Shown here one piece after another: positions 1 to 7,934 of a stretch of DNA of 64,000 bases. The first letter of the stretch is position 1. Every line of letters begins with the position of its first letter. The notes under the pieces were generated by a model. It saw only the letters and a program-made list of their open reading frames with translations. It did not search any database and was not told the DNA's origin. Origin of the DNA: Nocardia brasiliensis NBRC 14402 (GTDB taxonomy: Bacteria; Actinomycetota; Actinomycetes; Mycobacteriales; Mycobacteriaceae); assembly GCF_000308475.2 (NCBI RefSeq), contig NZ_BAFT02000023.1, positions 44,496-108,495 on the forward strand, in the 5' to 3' direction. A program made the position numbers and the translations under genes.

Positions 1-602
1 ACGGTTCCACCGAGTGCGCGGTGATGACCGTTGCGACGCCGGAGGATCTGCGCAAAGCGCCGACCACCGCGGGCAAGGCGCCGGTCGGGATCAAGATCGT
101 GCTGCTGGACGAGAACCGCAAGCCGATCACGAAGCCGAATGTCACCGGCACCATCTTCGTCGACAACGGTTTCGCGTTCACCGGCTACACCGACGGCCGC
201 ACCAAGGAGGTCGTCGACGGCATGATGTCCAGCGGCGACGTCGGCCATTTCGACGCCGACGGGCTGCTCTACATCGACGGCCGCGACGACGACATGATCG
301 TCTCCGGCGGCGAGAACGTCTTCCCGCTCGAGGTGGAGAACCTGATCGCCGGACGCGAGGACATCTTCGAGGCCGCCGTGGTGGGCGTCGACGATCGCGA
401 GTTCGGCAAGCGCCTGCGCGCCTTCGTCGTGCCCGGCCCCGACTCCAAGCGGGACGCCCAGGAGATCAAGGACTTCGTCAAGGCGAACCTGGCCCGATAC
501 AAGGTCCCCCGCGAGGTGATCTTCCTCGACGAACTCCCGCGCAACGCCACCGGCAAACTGCTGCGCAAACCGCTCATCGAGATGGACGTCGACGCGAGCT
601 GA
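1..602 (+). CDS. Acyl-CoA synthetase, C-terminal part (5' truncated by window)
   Basis: This is the C-terminal third of an AMP-forming acyl-CoA ligase of the FadD/ANL superfamily, which activates a carboxylic acid to acyl-AMP and then acyl-CoA. The reading frame is open from the first bases. The visible part starts at the core motif GSTECAV (A5 region). It continues with the hinge DGRDDDMIVSGGENVFP (A8), the small C-terminal domain, and the conserved lysine motif [12 protein letters not shown] (A10) close to the end. The stop is TGA at 600-602. Nothing is missing from the C-terminus. The start and most of the N-terminal domain lie outside the window, so substrate class cannot be judged. Confidence 0.9.
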   Translation, partial: GSTECAVMTVATPEDLRKAPTTAGKAPVGIKIVLLDENRKPITKPNVTGTIFVDNGFAFTGYTDGRTKEVVDGMMSSGDVGHFDADGLLYIDGRDDDMIVSGGENVFPLEVENLIAGREDIFEAAVVGVDDREFGKRLRAFVVPGPDSKRDAQEIKDFVKANLARYKVPREVIFLDELPRNATGKLLRKPLIEMDVDAS

Positions 603-610
603 GCAGGTAG

Positions 611-673
611 CCGACGGCTGGTCCACAGTTGCTTCCCCGGTTGTCCGGCGGGGAAAAGCGTGCAATCCGTCGG
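611..673. terminator. Nested inverted repeats behind the acyl-CoA ligase
   Basis: An inner perfect 7-bp stem (TTCCCCG at 633-639 with CGGGGAA at 649-655) lies inside an outer 7-bp stem (CCGACGG at 611-617 with CCGTCGG at 667-673). There is no T-tract. It sits directly after the ligase stop and runs up to the promoter of the next gene, so a U-less actinobacterial terminator is the likely role. Function is inferred from position and pairing only. Confidence 0.4.
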
Positions 674-674
674 C

Positions 675-680
675 TACTAT
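675..680 (+). promoter_or_regulatory. -10 box of a probable leaderless promoter
   Basis: TACTAT fits the actinobacterial TANNNT -10 consensus. The in-frame GTG at 687 begins 6 bases later, so the predicted transcription start falls on the start codon. This favours GTG 687 over the upstream ATG at 660. No convincing -35 box is seen at 16-19 bp. Confidence 0.45.
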
Positions 681-686
681 CAGCGA

Positions 687-1250
687 GTGAACAACGAGTT
701 CGACCGGGCTGCTGCGGGACAACGCAGCGCCGTCGCGCGGGTGCGCGGCGCTTCGGCCGGAGCGATCTCGGGCACCATTTCCGTTGCGGCACATGGCTGG
801 GCGTCCGGCGGTATGCCGCCGAGCGGCACCACCCTCACCCTGCTCGCCGGCACCGCCGCCCTGATCGGAGCGCTGGTCGCCGGACTCGCGCCGCTGCGCG
901 ACACCGCGACCGGTCTGGTCGCCGCCCTGGTCGCCGGACAGTTGCTCGGCCACGTGACGATGGGTCTGGGTTCGGGGCATCTGCATCACGGCGATGCCCA
1001 GCTGACCCCGACCATGCTCACCGCCCACATACTCGCGGCCGTCGCCGCGGCCGCCGTGATCCGCGGCGCGGAAACCGCCTACCGGGCCGGCACCGCGGTG
1101 TTGCGCCGTGCGCTGCCGCTGCGCCGTGCGCTGCCGTTCCTGCCGGAACCCGCGCCGCTGCGCATCACCCACCGCGACCGAATCATCCTGCGCGTCTTCG
1201 CCGCCGAATCGCTGCGCACCCGCGCCCCACCCGTCGCCATCGCTTACTGA
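687..1250 (+). CDS. Small membrane protein with a His-rich segment, function unknown
   Basis: A protein of 187 residues that I do not recognise as a named family. It has about four hydrophobic segments: around ASAGAISGTISVAAHGW, LTLLAGTAALIGALVAGL, LVAALVAGQLLGHVTMGL and LTAHILAAVAAAAVIRG. A His-rich loop (GSGHLHHGD) sits between the third and fourth. The tail is basic and probably cytoplasmic. I chose the GTG at 687 because a -10 box lies 6 bases upstream; the ATG at 660 is an alternative. The next gene on the same strand encodes a PepSY membrane protein that also has a His-rich loop (GGDHHAGH), so a metal-related role for the pair is possible but unproven. Confidence 0.7.
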   Translation: MNNEFDRAAAGQRSAVARVRGASAGAISGTISVAAHGWASGGMPPSGTTLTLLAGTAALIGALVAGLAPLRDTATGLVAALVAGQLLGHVTMGLGSGHLHHGDAQLTPTMLTAHILAAVAAAAVIRGAETAYRAGTAVLRRALPLRRALPFLPEPAPLRITHRDRIILRVFAAESLRTRAPPVAIAY

Positions 1251-1490
1251 TCACCTCGTCACGCCGACCGACCGGTCGCGTGTACACGTGTGTCCCGGCA
1301 CACCGCCGACGCCCCTTCGGCGCGTAGCAGCATTCGCTCGCTGTATCCCCGCGACCCAGCTCGGCTTTCCGTGGCGGTGCCCGGACAGCGCTATGTCTTT
1401 TTGTCGACCCTGCACTCGGCTGCGTGCGGCGCCTCTTGGCCGGCCGCACCGCCAGAACGCGGGTCACCCGAACTTCAGAATCGAAAAATC

Positions 1491-2972
1491 GTGAGCACAA
1501 CAGAAATAACGACGGACACCGGAACGCCGGCGGCCGTACCCGATTCCACGCCGACCCGGTCCGGCCGACCCAAGCCCGCGGCCCGCAACGGGCTCAACGC
1601 ACTCGCGATGCGACTGCACTTCTACGCCGGCATCTTCGTCGCACCGTTCATCCTCATCGCCGCGGTCACCGGCGCGCTCTACGCGATCTCGCCGACCCTG
1701 GAATCGATCGTGTCACGGGACCTGCTGACCGTGGAATCCACCGGCGGCGCACCCAAGCCGCTGTCCGAGCAGGTCGGGGCCGCCGTCGCGACCCAGCCGA
1801 ATCTCACGCTGAACGCGGTCTCCCCCGCGGCGGGCGCCGAGGACACCACCAGGGTGCTGTTCGCCGATCCCACCCTGGGCGAGTCCGAGCGGCGCGCGGT
1901 GTTCGTCGATCCGTATACCGCTCAGCCGGTGGGTGATTCGGTCGTCTACGGCAGTTCGGGGGCACTCCCGCTGCGCACCTGGATCGACCGCCTGCACCGC
2001 GATCTGCACCTCGGCGAACCCGGCCGGCTCTACAGCGAGCTGGCCGCGTCGTGGCTGTGGGTGATCGCACTGGCCGGTCTGGTCGTCTGGCTGCGCCGGG
2101 TACGCGCACGCAGGCAACGGAATTCGGCGCGCTGGCTGTTCGCGCCGGACCGGTCGCAGCAGGGCCGCGGCCGCACCGTGAACTGGCACGGCTCGGTCGG
2201 CATGTGGGTGCTGCCGATCATTCTCCTGCTCTCGGCTACGGGGATGACCTGGTCGACCTACGCGGGCGAGAACATCACCGAGATTCGCCAGCAGCTCAGC
2301 TGGACCACACCCGCGGTCACCACCACACTGCCGGGAGCCGTTGCGCCCGCGCATGATCCGGGTGGCGATCACCACGCCGGGCACACCGCCGCGCCCGCGC
2401 CCACCGACGTGTCCGATCGGATCGTCCAGCTCGATCAGGTCTACCGGACGGCGCGCGCCAACGGCCTCACCCAGGCCGTCGAGATCAGCATCCCGGCCGA
2501 ACCCACCCAGGCGTTCGCGGTGAAGGAACGGCGGATGCCGGGCACGTACACCGTGGACGCGGTCGCCGTGGACGGCGCCACCGGCGCGGTAACCGATCGG
2601 CTCGCGTACGCCGATTGGCCGCTGATGGCCAAGCTCACCAATTGGGGCATTCAGTTCCACATGGGTCTGCTGTTCGGTCTGCTCAACCAGTTGCTGCTGC
2701 TCGCGGCGATGATCGGACTGATCACCGTGCTGGTACGCGGTTATCTCATGTGGTGGCGCAGGCGGCCGACCCGCGGCGGCGCGGGGCGGATCCCGCTGGG
2801 CCGGGCCCCGAGGCGTGGCGCACTGCGCCGGTCCTCGCCCTGGCCGGCCGTGCCGCTGGTCCTGGTCGCGGTACTGGTCGGCTGGTTCGCCCCGCTGGTC
2901 GGACTCAGCCTGCTCGCGTTCCTGGTCGTCGACGTGCTCGTCGGTCTGCGGGCTCGGCTACGCGCGGCGTAA
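1491..2972 (+). CDS. PepSY-associated transmembrane protein
   Basis: A membrane protein of 493 residues of the PepSY_TM family. A first transmembrane helix follows the motif ALAMRLHFYAGIFVAPFILIAAVTG. Two periplasmic PepSY-like stretches follow (around TRVLFADPTLGESERRAVFVDP and YTVDAVAVDGATGAVTD). Further helices include the conserved WHGSVGMWVLP and a paired helix at the C-terminus. A His-rich loop, HDPGGDHHAGHTAA, lies in the middle. Members often accompany iron or copper handling genes, but their biochemical role is not settled. I chose GTG 1491; the frame stays open upstream to 1290, but that extension is Arg/Ser-rich with no family features. No clear ribosome site precedes GTG 1491. Confidence 0.85.
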   Translation: MSTTEITTDTGTPAAVPDSTPTRSGRPKPAARNGLNALAMRLHFYAGIFVAPFILIAAVTGALYAISPTLESIVSRDLLTVESTGGAPKPLSEQVGAAVATQPNLTLNAVSPAAGAEDTTRVLFADPTLGESERRAVFVDPYTAQPVGDSVVYGSSGALPLRTWIDRLHRDLHLGEPGRLYSELAASWLWVIALAGLVVWLRRVRARRQRNSARWLFAPDRSQQGRGRTVNWHGSVGMWVLPIILLLSATGMTWSTYAGENITEIRQQLSWTTPAVTTTLPGAVAPAHDPGGDHHAGHTAAPAPTDVSDRIVQLDQVYRTARANGLTQAVEISIPAEPTQAFAVKERRMPGTYTVDAVAVDGATGAVTDRLAYADWPLMAKLTNWGIQFHMGLLFGLLNQLLLLAAMIGLITVLVRGYLMWWRRRPTRGGAGRIPLGRAPRRGALRRSSPWPAVPLVLVAVLVGWFAPLVGLSLLAFLVVDVLVGLRARLRAA

Positions 2973-2983
2973 CCGGCTCGCCT

Positions 2984-3096
2984 CGGGTTTCCTCCCCGGA
3001 TGACACGGTCCGGCCGCATGCGGTCGGGCCGTCTCGACCGGAGAGGAAACCCGGTGCACCCCGAGTGGGCTGGTGTTGTCGCGGGACTCGGGGTGC
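2984..3096. terminator. Two back-to-back hairpins between convergent genes
   Basis: Hairpin A pairs CGGGTTTCCTC (2984-2994) with GAGGAAACCCG (3043-3053) and encloses a second imperfect palindrome at 3007-3030. Hairpin B pairs GCACCCCGAGT (3056-3066) with ACTCGGGGTGC (3086-3096). Both 11-bp stems are perfect. They separate the PepSY gene (+) from the FBP gene (-), so they probably act as a bidirectional terminator. Neither is followed by a T-run. Confidence 0.5.
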
Positions 3097-3168
3097 GACG
3101 AGCCGAGCGTCGAGTGTCGGCGCATGGCATCTACCTCCATTTCTTGTCGGATTATCGGGTCAGGTGGA

Positions 3169-3657
3169 TCAGGCTTTGAGCCTGGCGATGAACGCCTGCA
3201 GGTTGGTCAGCAGCCGCTCGACCTTCTGCTCGGGATTCAGGTTCTCCCGGTACCGGTTGCCCAGCGCGGGGGTCTTCTTGCCGCGCGCGTACAGCGAACA
3301 GTTCAGATCGGTGCACATGTAGGTGCCGATCGTGTTGCCGTTGCGCCCGGACGGGCCGGCCTTGGCCGCGGTCAGCAGGGAAACCCCGCTACCGGTGTGC
3401 GTGGTCAGGCAGATCGAGCACATCTGTGCCCGGCCGGACCCACCGGTTTCGTAGCGCAGCGCGACGCCGATCAGCTCGTCGTCCTGCGGGACGACCAGAT
3501 AGCACCGGCCCGGCAGCGACGGATCCGACCAGCCGAGGAAATCGAGGTCGTCCCAGGGACGCTCGTCGAGTTCGCGCGGTACCGGCAGCCGCTTGGCTTC
3601 GGACTTGGAACAGTTGATGAACGACGATCGGATCTCGCGTTCGGTCACTGGTTTCAT
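3169..3657 (-). CDS. FBP-type treble-clef zinc-finger protein (EF-G-binding like)
   Basis: A protein of 162 residues that resembles the FBP family, whose C-terminal treble-clef zinc finger (FBP_C) is shared with the FusB elongation-factor-G-binding proteins. The four cysteines that would hold zinc are visible in CSICLTTH and MCTDLNC. Between them lies the conserved stretch LLTAAKAGPSGRNGNTIGTYMC. The N-terminal half (MKPVTEREIRSSFINCSKSE, then WDDLDFLGWSDP) also fits. FusB proteins rescue EF-G from fusidic acid; whether actinobacterial members do this is not established. I chose the ATG at 3655-3657 because GGAG lies 9 bases upstream. A possible promoter lies at 3702-3731. Confidence 0.8.
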   Translation of the reverse strand: MKPVTEREIRSSFINCSKSEAKRLPVPRELDERPWDDLDFLGWSDPSLPGRCYLVVPQDDELIGVALRYETGGSGRAQMCSICLTTHTGSGVSLLTAAKAGPSGRNGNTIGTYMCTDLNCSLYARGKKTPALGNRYRENLNPEQKVERLLTNLQAFIARLKA

Positions 3658-3701
3658 GGCATGGCACTCCGTTTCCATCTCGTTGGTGTGAAACCGAGGA
3701 G

Positions 3702-3731
3702 ACGTTACGTTCGCTAACGGCCCGGCGACAA
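3702..3731 (-). promoter_or_regulatory. Putative promoter of the FBP-domain gene
   Basis: Read on the minus strand, TTGTCG (3726-3731) and TAACGT (3702-3707) are 18 bp apart and form a good -35/-10 pair. They lie 45-74 bases upstream of the start codon. An imperfect palindrome (CGTTA-N7-TAACG, 3703-3719) overlaps the -10 box and could be an operator. Confidence 0.4.
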
Positions 3732-3826
3732 ACGTATTTCGCCGGAAAGACCCGTTGACCTGCCCGCTGTGAAGATCGTCACCGACCGCCGAAACCCCGC
3801 CGGACCTGGTCCGGCGGGACTTTCCG

Positions 3827-4081
3827 TTACGGCGTGTCCGACGGTTCTTCTTCGATCTCGGCCGCCGGCGCCTGCTCGGGCACCGCGACCGGGCGCAGCA
3901 TCGCCCACGCGAGGAACAGCACAGCCACCACGGCCATGCCGATCCCGGCCCAGAGGTTGACGTTGACGCCGCCGGTCTTGGCCTGCTCGGCGGCGGTGTT
4001 GTGCACCAGTCCGGTGATGACCAGGATGACGCCGTAGCTGCCGAGGAGGGCGCCGACGATGGTGCGGATGTCGAAAAGCAT
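3827..4081 (-). CDS. Small two-helix membrane protein, symporter partner
   Basis: An 84-residue protein with two hydrophobic helices (about residues 6-27 and 43-63) and an acidic C-terminal tail (EIEEEPSDTP). I do not recognise a named family. The ATG follows AAGGAG by 5 bases. It begins 9 bases after the stop of the upstream sodium/solute symporter on the same strand, so the two are almost certainly co-transcribed. A small accessory subunit of the transporter is a reasonable guess based on this position and its size, not on any motif. Confidence 0.75.
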   Translation of the reverse strand: MLFDIRTIVGALLGSYGVILVITGLVHNTAAEQAKTGGVNVNLWAGIGMAVVAVLFLAWAMLRPVAVPEQAPAAEIEEEPSDTP

Positions 4082-4090
4082 TGCGGCTCC

Positions 4091-5851
4091 TTATCCGACG
4101 ACGATGTTGAGAACGATGACGAGCACCAGGGCGATACCCGCGAGCAGCACCGGACGCTGGTACCAGGGCAGCGACGCCTCGTCGGGATCGGTGCGCACCT
4201 CCTTGGGCGTCTCCGAGTAGACCAGGCCGACGAGTTCGGCGACCGGTTTCGGCCTGGTCACCTGGGTGACCAGCACGCTCACCACGATGTCGACCACGAA
4301 GGCGACGCCCGCGGCCACGAAACTCGCGCCCTGGCCCGACAATTCGAACACCTTGGTCTCGTGCAGGATGAAAACGACGATGGCGGAACCGGTTCCGCAC
4401 ACCAGGCCCATCCAGCCCGCCGCCGGGGTCATCCGTTTCCAGAACATGCCGAGGATGAAGGTCGCGAACAACGGCGCGTTGAAGAAACTGAACAGGGTCT
4501 GCAGATAGTCCATCATGTTGCTGAAACTCGACGCGATGAACGAAGTGAAGATCGCCGCGACGGTCGCACCGACGGTCGCCCAGCGTCCGATATTCAGGTA
4601 GTACCCGTCCGGCCGATCCTTGCGCACATATTGCTGCCACAGGTCGTAGCTGAAAACAGTATTGAACGCGGAGATATTGGCGGCCATACCCGCCATGAAC
4701 GCGGCGAGCAGACCGGCCAGACCCACGCCGAGCAGTCCGTTCGGCAACACGTCTTTCATCAGATACAGCAGCGCCTGGTTATAGGTGGTGTCGCCACTGA
4801 AGTCCGGATCCGCCGCCTTGGCCGCCTTGTATTCGCTCATCTGCGGCACCAGCACGGCGCTGATCATGCCGGGGATCACCACGATCAGCGGAATGAACAT
4901 CTTCGGGTAGGCGCCGATGATCGGCGTACGCCGGGCCGCCGAGATGGAGTGCGTGGCCAGCGCCCGCTGCACCTCGACGAAGTTGGTGGTCCAGTAGCCG
5001 AACGAGAGCACGAACCCGAGCCCGAACACGATGCCGATCACCGACAGGATGTTGCTGCTGAAGCCGCTGAGCGCGTTACCGGGCCACGAGTCCAGCTGCG
5101 CGCCACCACCCGGTGAGGCGGTCACCTTGTCCCGCAATCCATCCCAGCCGCCGACCTTGTGCAGGCCGACCAGCGTGAGCGGCAGCAGCGCGGCCACGAT
5201 GACGAAGAACTGCAGCACCTCGTTGTAGATCGCGGCGGACAGGCCGCCGAGGGTGATGTAGGACAGCACGATCACCGCCGCGATCACCACCGACACCCAC
5301 AGCGGCCAGCCGAGCAGCACGTTCAGGATGGTGCCGAGCAGATACAGGTTGACGCCCGCGATCAGCACCTGGGCGACGGCGAAGCTGAGCGCGTTCACCA
5401 GGTGCGCGCCGGTGCCGAACCGCCTGCGCATGAATTCGGGGACGCTGCGCACCTTGGAGCCGTAGTAGAACGGCATCATCACCACGCCGAGGAACAGCAT
5501 GGCCGGGACCGCGCCGATCCAGAAGTAGTGGAAGGTCGGGAACCCGTACTGGGCGCCGTTGGCCGACATTCCCATGATCTCGACCGCGCCGAGATTGGCG
5601 GAGATGAACGCGAGACCGGTCACCCAGGCGGGCAGCGACCGCCCGGACAGGAAGAAGTCGATGCTGGACGAGACGCGCTGTCTGGCCAGTAAGCCGATGC
5701 CGAGTACGAAGACGAAGTAGAGCGCCACCAAGGCGTAGTCGACCGGGTCCGCATCGAGTCGCAGCGTGGTCGAGGCCTCGAAGTGGGTGGACATCCGTGG
5801 CTCGGCGGCGAGCAGCACGGAGGTCAGAACGGGTGAATCGGCAAGCGGCAC
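4091..5851 (-). CDS. Sodium:solute symporter (SSS family), probably sugar
   Basis: An integral membrane protein of 586 residues in the sodium:solute symporter family. Helices run from VDYALVALYFVFVLGIGLLAR to the C-terminal VLLAGIALVLVIVLNIVVG, consistent with about 14 segments. Family landmarks include FFLSGRSLPAWVTGLAFISANLGAVEIMG near the N-terminus, GGLSAAIYNEVLQFFVIV in the middle and FGYWTTNFVEVQRALAT. The SGLT-like branch carries sugars. The upstream gene on the same strand is galactokinase, so galactose or a related sugar is the likely substrate (inference). The GTG start is fixed by a perfect AGGAGG (5858-5863) 6 bases upstream. The internal ATG at codon 20 is much less likely. Confidence 0.88.
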   Translation of the reverse strand: MPLADSPVLTSVLLAAEPRMSTHFEASTTLRLDADPVDYALVALYFVFVLGIGLLARQRVSSSIDFFLSGRSLPAWVTGLAFISANLGAVEIMGMSANGAQYGFPTFHYFWIGAVPAMLFLGVVMMPFYYGSKVRSVPEFMRRRFGTGAHLVNALSFAVAQVLIAGVNLYLLGTILNVLLGWPLWVSVVIAAVIVLSYITLGGLSAAIYNEVLQFFVIVAALLPLTLVGLHKVGGWDGLRDKVTASPGGGAQLDSWPGNALSGFSSNILSVIGIVFGLGFVLSFGYWTTNFVEVQRALATHSISAARRTPIIGAYPKMFIPLIVVIPGMISAVLVPQMSEYKAAKAADPDFSGDTTYNQALLYLMKDVLPNGLLGVGLAGLLAAFMAGMAANISAFNTVFSYDLWQQYVRKDRPDGYYLNIGRWATVGATVAAIFTSFIASSFSNMMDYLQTLFSFFNAPLFATFILGMFWKRMTPAAGWMGLVCGTGSAIVVFILHETKVFELSGQGASFVAAGVAFVVDIVVSVLVTQVTRPKPVAELVGLVYSETPKEVRTDPDEASLPWYQRPVLLAGIALVLVIVLNIVVG

Positions 5852-6039
5852 AGCGTCCCTCCTGGCGGTAAACCTGGCGTCGAGCGGGATCCTTCGTGGT
5901 ACGAGATCGTGCGTCTACGGGTACTGCGTGGCGCGCGAGTCCCTCGTCGCCGGCCGAATGGTGTCGGCCGACACCCACTCTGCGTGATTGTGCCTCACTC
6001 GCGGGCCACAATCGTGCACAAACAACTCGGTCGCCTCGC

Positions 6040-7191
6040 TCAGTCGATCCGGTGCGCGCCGGCCGCCGGGCCGACGACGAAGGTGCGCGGCTCGGCAAAG
6101 CCCGAGTCCGCGAACCGTTTCCGCGTGGCGTCCACCACGGCGGCGGTGTGCGCGCGGTCGACGAGCGCGATCGCGCTGCCGCCGAATCCACCGCCGACCA
6201 TGCGCGCGCCGTGCGCCCCGGCCGCGCGCGCGGCGGCGACGGCGGTGTCCAGCGCGGGTGTGGACACCTCGAAATCGTCGCGCAGCGACGCGTGCGCCGC
6301 GGAGAGCAGCGGTCCGATCACGCGCGGATCCACACCGCTGCGCAATTCTTCGGCAACCCGCAGGACGCGCGCGTTCTCCGTCACGACATGTCGCGCGCGG
6401 CGGCGCAACACCGGATCGGCGAGCCGTTCCACGTCGGCCACCGCCGCGACATCACGCAGCGCCGGCACACCGAGTTCGGTGGCGGCGGCTTCGCATTGGG
6501 CGCGGCGCTCGGCGTAGCCGCCGTCGACCAATTCGTGCGGCTGCCCCGTGTCGATCACCAACAGCTCCAACCCGAATCGGTCCAGATCGAATGGAATCTG
6601 TTCGTAGGCAACGATGTTCGCATCGTCGTCGGCGAGGAAGCCGCGGATGTCGAGGAACAGCGCGTGCCCGGCGGTGCACATGATCGAGGCGGACTGATCC
6701 AGCAAACCGGTGGGCGCGCCGACGTAGTCGTTCTCCGCGGCGCGGGCCAGTTCGATCAGCGCGCGATCGGTGACGGCGGGCGCGAACAGGTCCCGCAGCG
6801 CGATGGCCACCGCGCAGGACAGCGCGGCCGAGGAGGACAGCCCCGCCCCGATCGGTACAGCGCCGTCCAGCACGAGGTCGACCCCGCCGACGGCGTGCCC
6901 GCGCCGCACGAACTCGGCGACCACCCCGAGCGGATACCGCGCCCAGCCCGGCACCCGGTCGCGCTGGGCGGCCAGTTCCGCCACCGCGACCAGCACGGTC
7001 TCGCCCGGCCGCTGCCGGGACGTGACCCGCACCCGCTGGTCCGGGCGCAGCCGGGCCGCGCACTCGACCACCAGCGGCAGTGCGATCGGCAACACGAACC
7101 CGTCGTTGTAGTCGGTGTGTTCGCCGATGATGTTGACCCGTCCCGGCGCCGCCCACGTCTGCACTGGTCCCTCGCTGTCTGTCGTGTCCAC
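6040..7191 (-). CDS. galK: Galactokinase
   Basis: A protein of 383 residues from the GTG at 7191. It phosphorylates galactose at C1 with ATP in the Leloir pathway. All three GHMP kinase motifs are present: the galactokinase signature GRVNIIGEHTDYNDGFVLP at the N-terminus, the phosphate loop GAGLSSSAALSCAVA in the middle, and GGGFGGSAIALV near the C-terminus. The frame stays open upstream to 7296, but the extra 35 residues precede the family's usual start. A possible -10 box (TAACGT, 7209-7214) also lies inside that extension, so I use GTG 7191. The sodium symporter follows 188 bases downstream on the same strand. No galT or galE is in the window. Confidence 0.92.
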   Translation of the reverse strand: MDTTDSEGPVQTWAAPGRVNIIGEHTDYNDGFVLPIALPLVVECAARLRPDQRVRVTSRQRPGETVLVAVAELAAQRDRVPGWARYPLGVVAEFVRRGHAVGGVDLVLDGAVPIGAGLSSSAALSCAVAIALRDLFAPAVTDRALIELARAAENDYVGAPTGLLDQSASIMCTAGHALFLDIRGFLADDDANIVAYEQIPFDLDRFGLELLVIDTGQPHELVDGGYAERRAQCEAAATELGVPALRDVAAVADVERLADPVLRRRARHVVTENARVLRVAEELRSGVDPRVIGPLLSAAHASLRDDFEVSTPALDTAVAAARAAGAHGARMVGGGFGGSAIALVDRAHTAAVVDATRKRFADSGFAEPRTFVVGPAAGAHRID

Positions 7192-7298
7192 ACCTACCCG
7201 TCCGGCCCACGTTACGAGACACGCCGTCGTAGCACTGGTTTCGGCCGTCGGAGGTGCGCGATTCCCCTTTGTGACGCAGAGTCGATTTTGTCGCATTA

Positions 7299-7326
7299 CC
7301 GGCCTGCAAATTGGGCCGGGCTTTTT
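7299..7326 (+). terminator. Terminator-like hairpin in the leader of the arginine decarboxylase operon
   Basis: CCGGCC (7299-7304) pairs with GGCCGG (7314-7319) across a 9-base loop and is followed by GCTTTTT (7320-7326). This is a textbook intrinsic terminator shape, which is uncommon in this GC-rich window. It lies immediately before the ribosome site (GGGAGG) and ATG (7338) of the next gene. No upstream plus-strand gene needs a terminator here, so it may be an attenuator. Confidence 0.5.
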
Positions 7327-7337
7327 GGGAGGGCACT

Positions 7338-7934
7338 ATGATTCACACCACCCCGCGCAGCGGTCCAGTGGGGCGGCGCGGCCGCCTGGTCGGACTGCCA
7401 TGGATAGATCGGCTACGTCCACCCCTGGGCAGGCCGGTCGCCGGGGCGCCGTTGACGATCGAGATCGGTGCCGCGACCGGGGCAGGCCCGACAGCCATGT
7501 CGGCCTTCGACGCAGCGCTGCGCGAACTGGGAGTAGGTGATGCCAACTTGATCCGGCTGTCGTCGGTGATTCCGCCCGGGGCGGCGTTGGCACGCACCGG
7601 CCGCGTGCGTAAACCGATACCGTGGGGCGATCGTCTCTATTGCGTGTACGCGGTGCAGCATGCGCACGAGCCCGGCGCGACCGCGGCGGCGGGCATCGGC
7701 TGGGTGCTGCGCGACGACGGTTCCGGCGCGGGCCTGTTCGTCGAGCACGAGGCCGAGACCACCGCGGAGGTCACCGCGCTGATCCGGTCCAGCCTCGACG
7801 ACATGACCCGGCATCGACCGGAAACCTTCGGCCCGATTCAACTGTGCACGACCGAGACCACCGCCGACGGCGGGCCGACCTGCGCGCTGGTGCTCGCGGC
7901 GTATCACACCACCCCGTGGGGGTTCCAGCGATGA
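7338..7934 (+). CDS. Pyruvoyl-dependent arginine decarboxylase (PvlArgDC family)
   Basis: A protein of 198 residues in the pyruvoyl-dependent arginine decarboxylase family, which converts arginine to agmatine. The self-cleavage site is visible as LIRLSSVIPPGA. Cleavage between Ser75 and Ser76 would turn Ser76 into the pyruvoyl cofactor. The family features TAMSAFDAALRELGVGDANL before the site and AYAVQHAHEPG-like and GLFVEHEAETTAEV segments after it are recognisable. I chose ATG 7338 because GGGAGG lies 5 bases upstream; the frame is open to 7311. It overlaps the next gene by ATGA. A terminator-like hairpin precedes it. Family assignment is strong; substrate (arginine) is by family and not proven. 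Confidence 0.85.
   Translation: MIHTTPRSGPVGRRGRLVGLPWIDRLRPPLGRPVAGAPLTIEIGAATGAGPTAMSAFDAALRELGVGDANLIRLSSVIPPGAALARTGRVRKPIPWGDRLYCVYAVQHAHEPGATAAAGIGWVLRDDGSGAGLFVEHEAETTAEVTALIRSSLDDMTRHRPETFGPIQLCTTETTADGGPTCALVLAAYHTTPWGFQR

Noticed and set aside
1290..1490. 67-codon N-terminal extension of the PepSY protein
   Set aside because: Arg/Ser/Pro-rich with no family features; the first helix fits a start at 1491.
2958..3140. Minus-strand 60-codon frame with a good ribosome site
   Set aside because: It runs through two perfect hairpins and has no protein-like pattern. More likely a terminator region.
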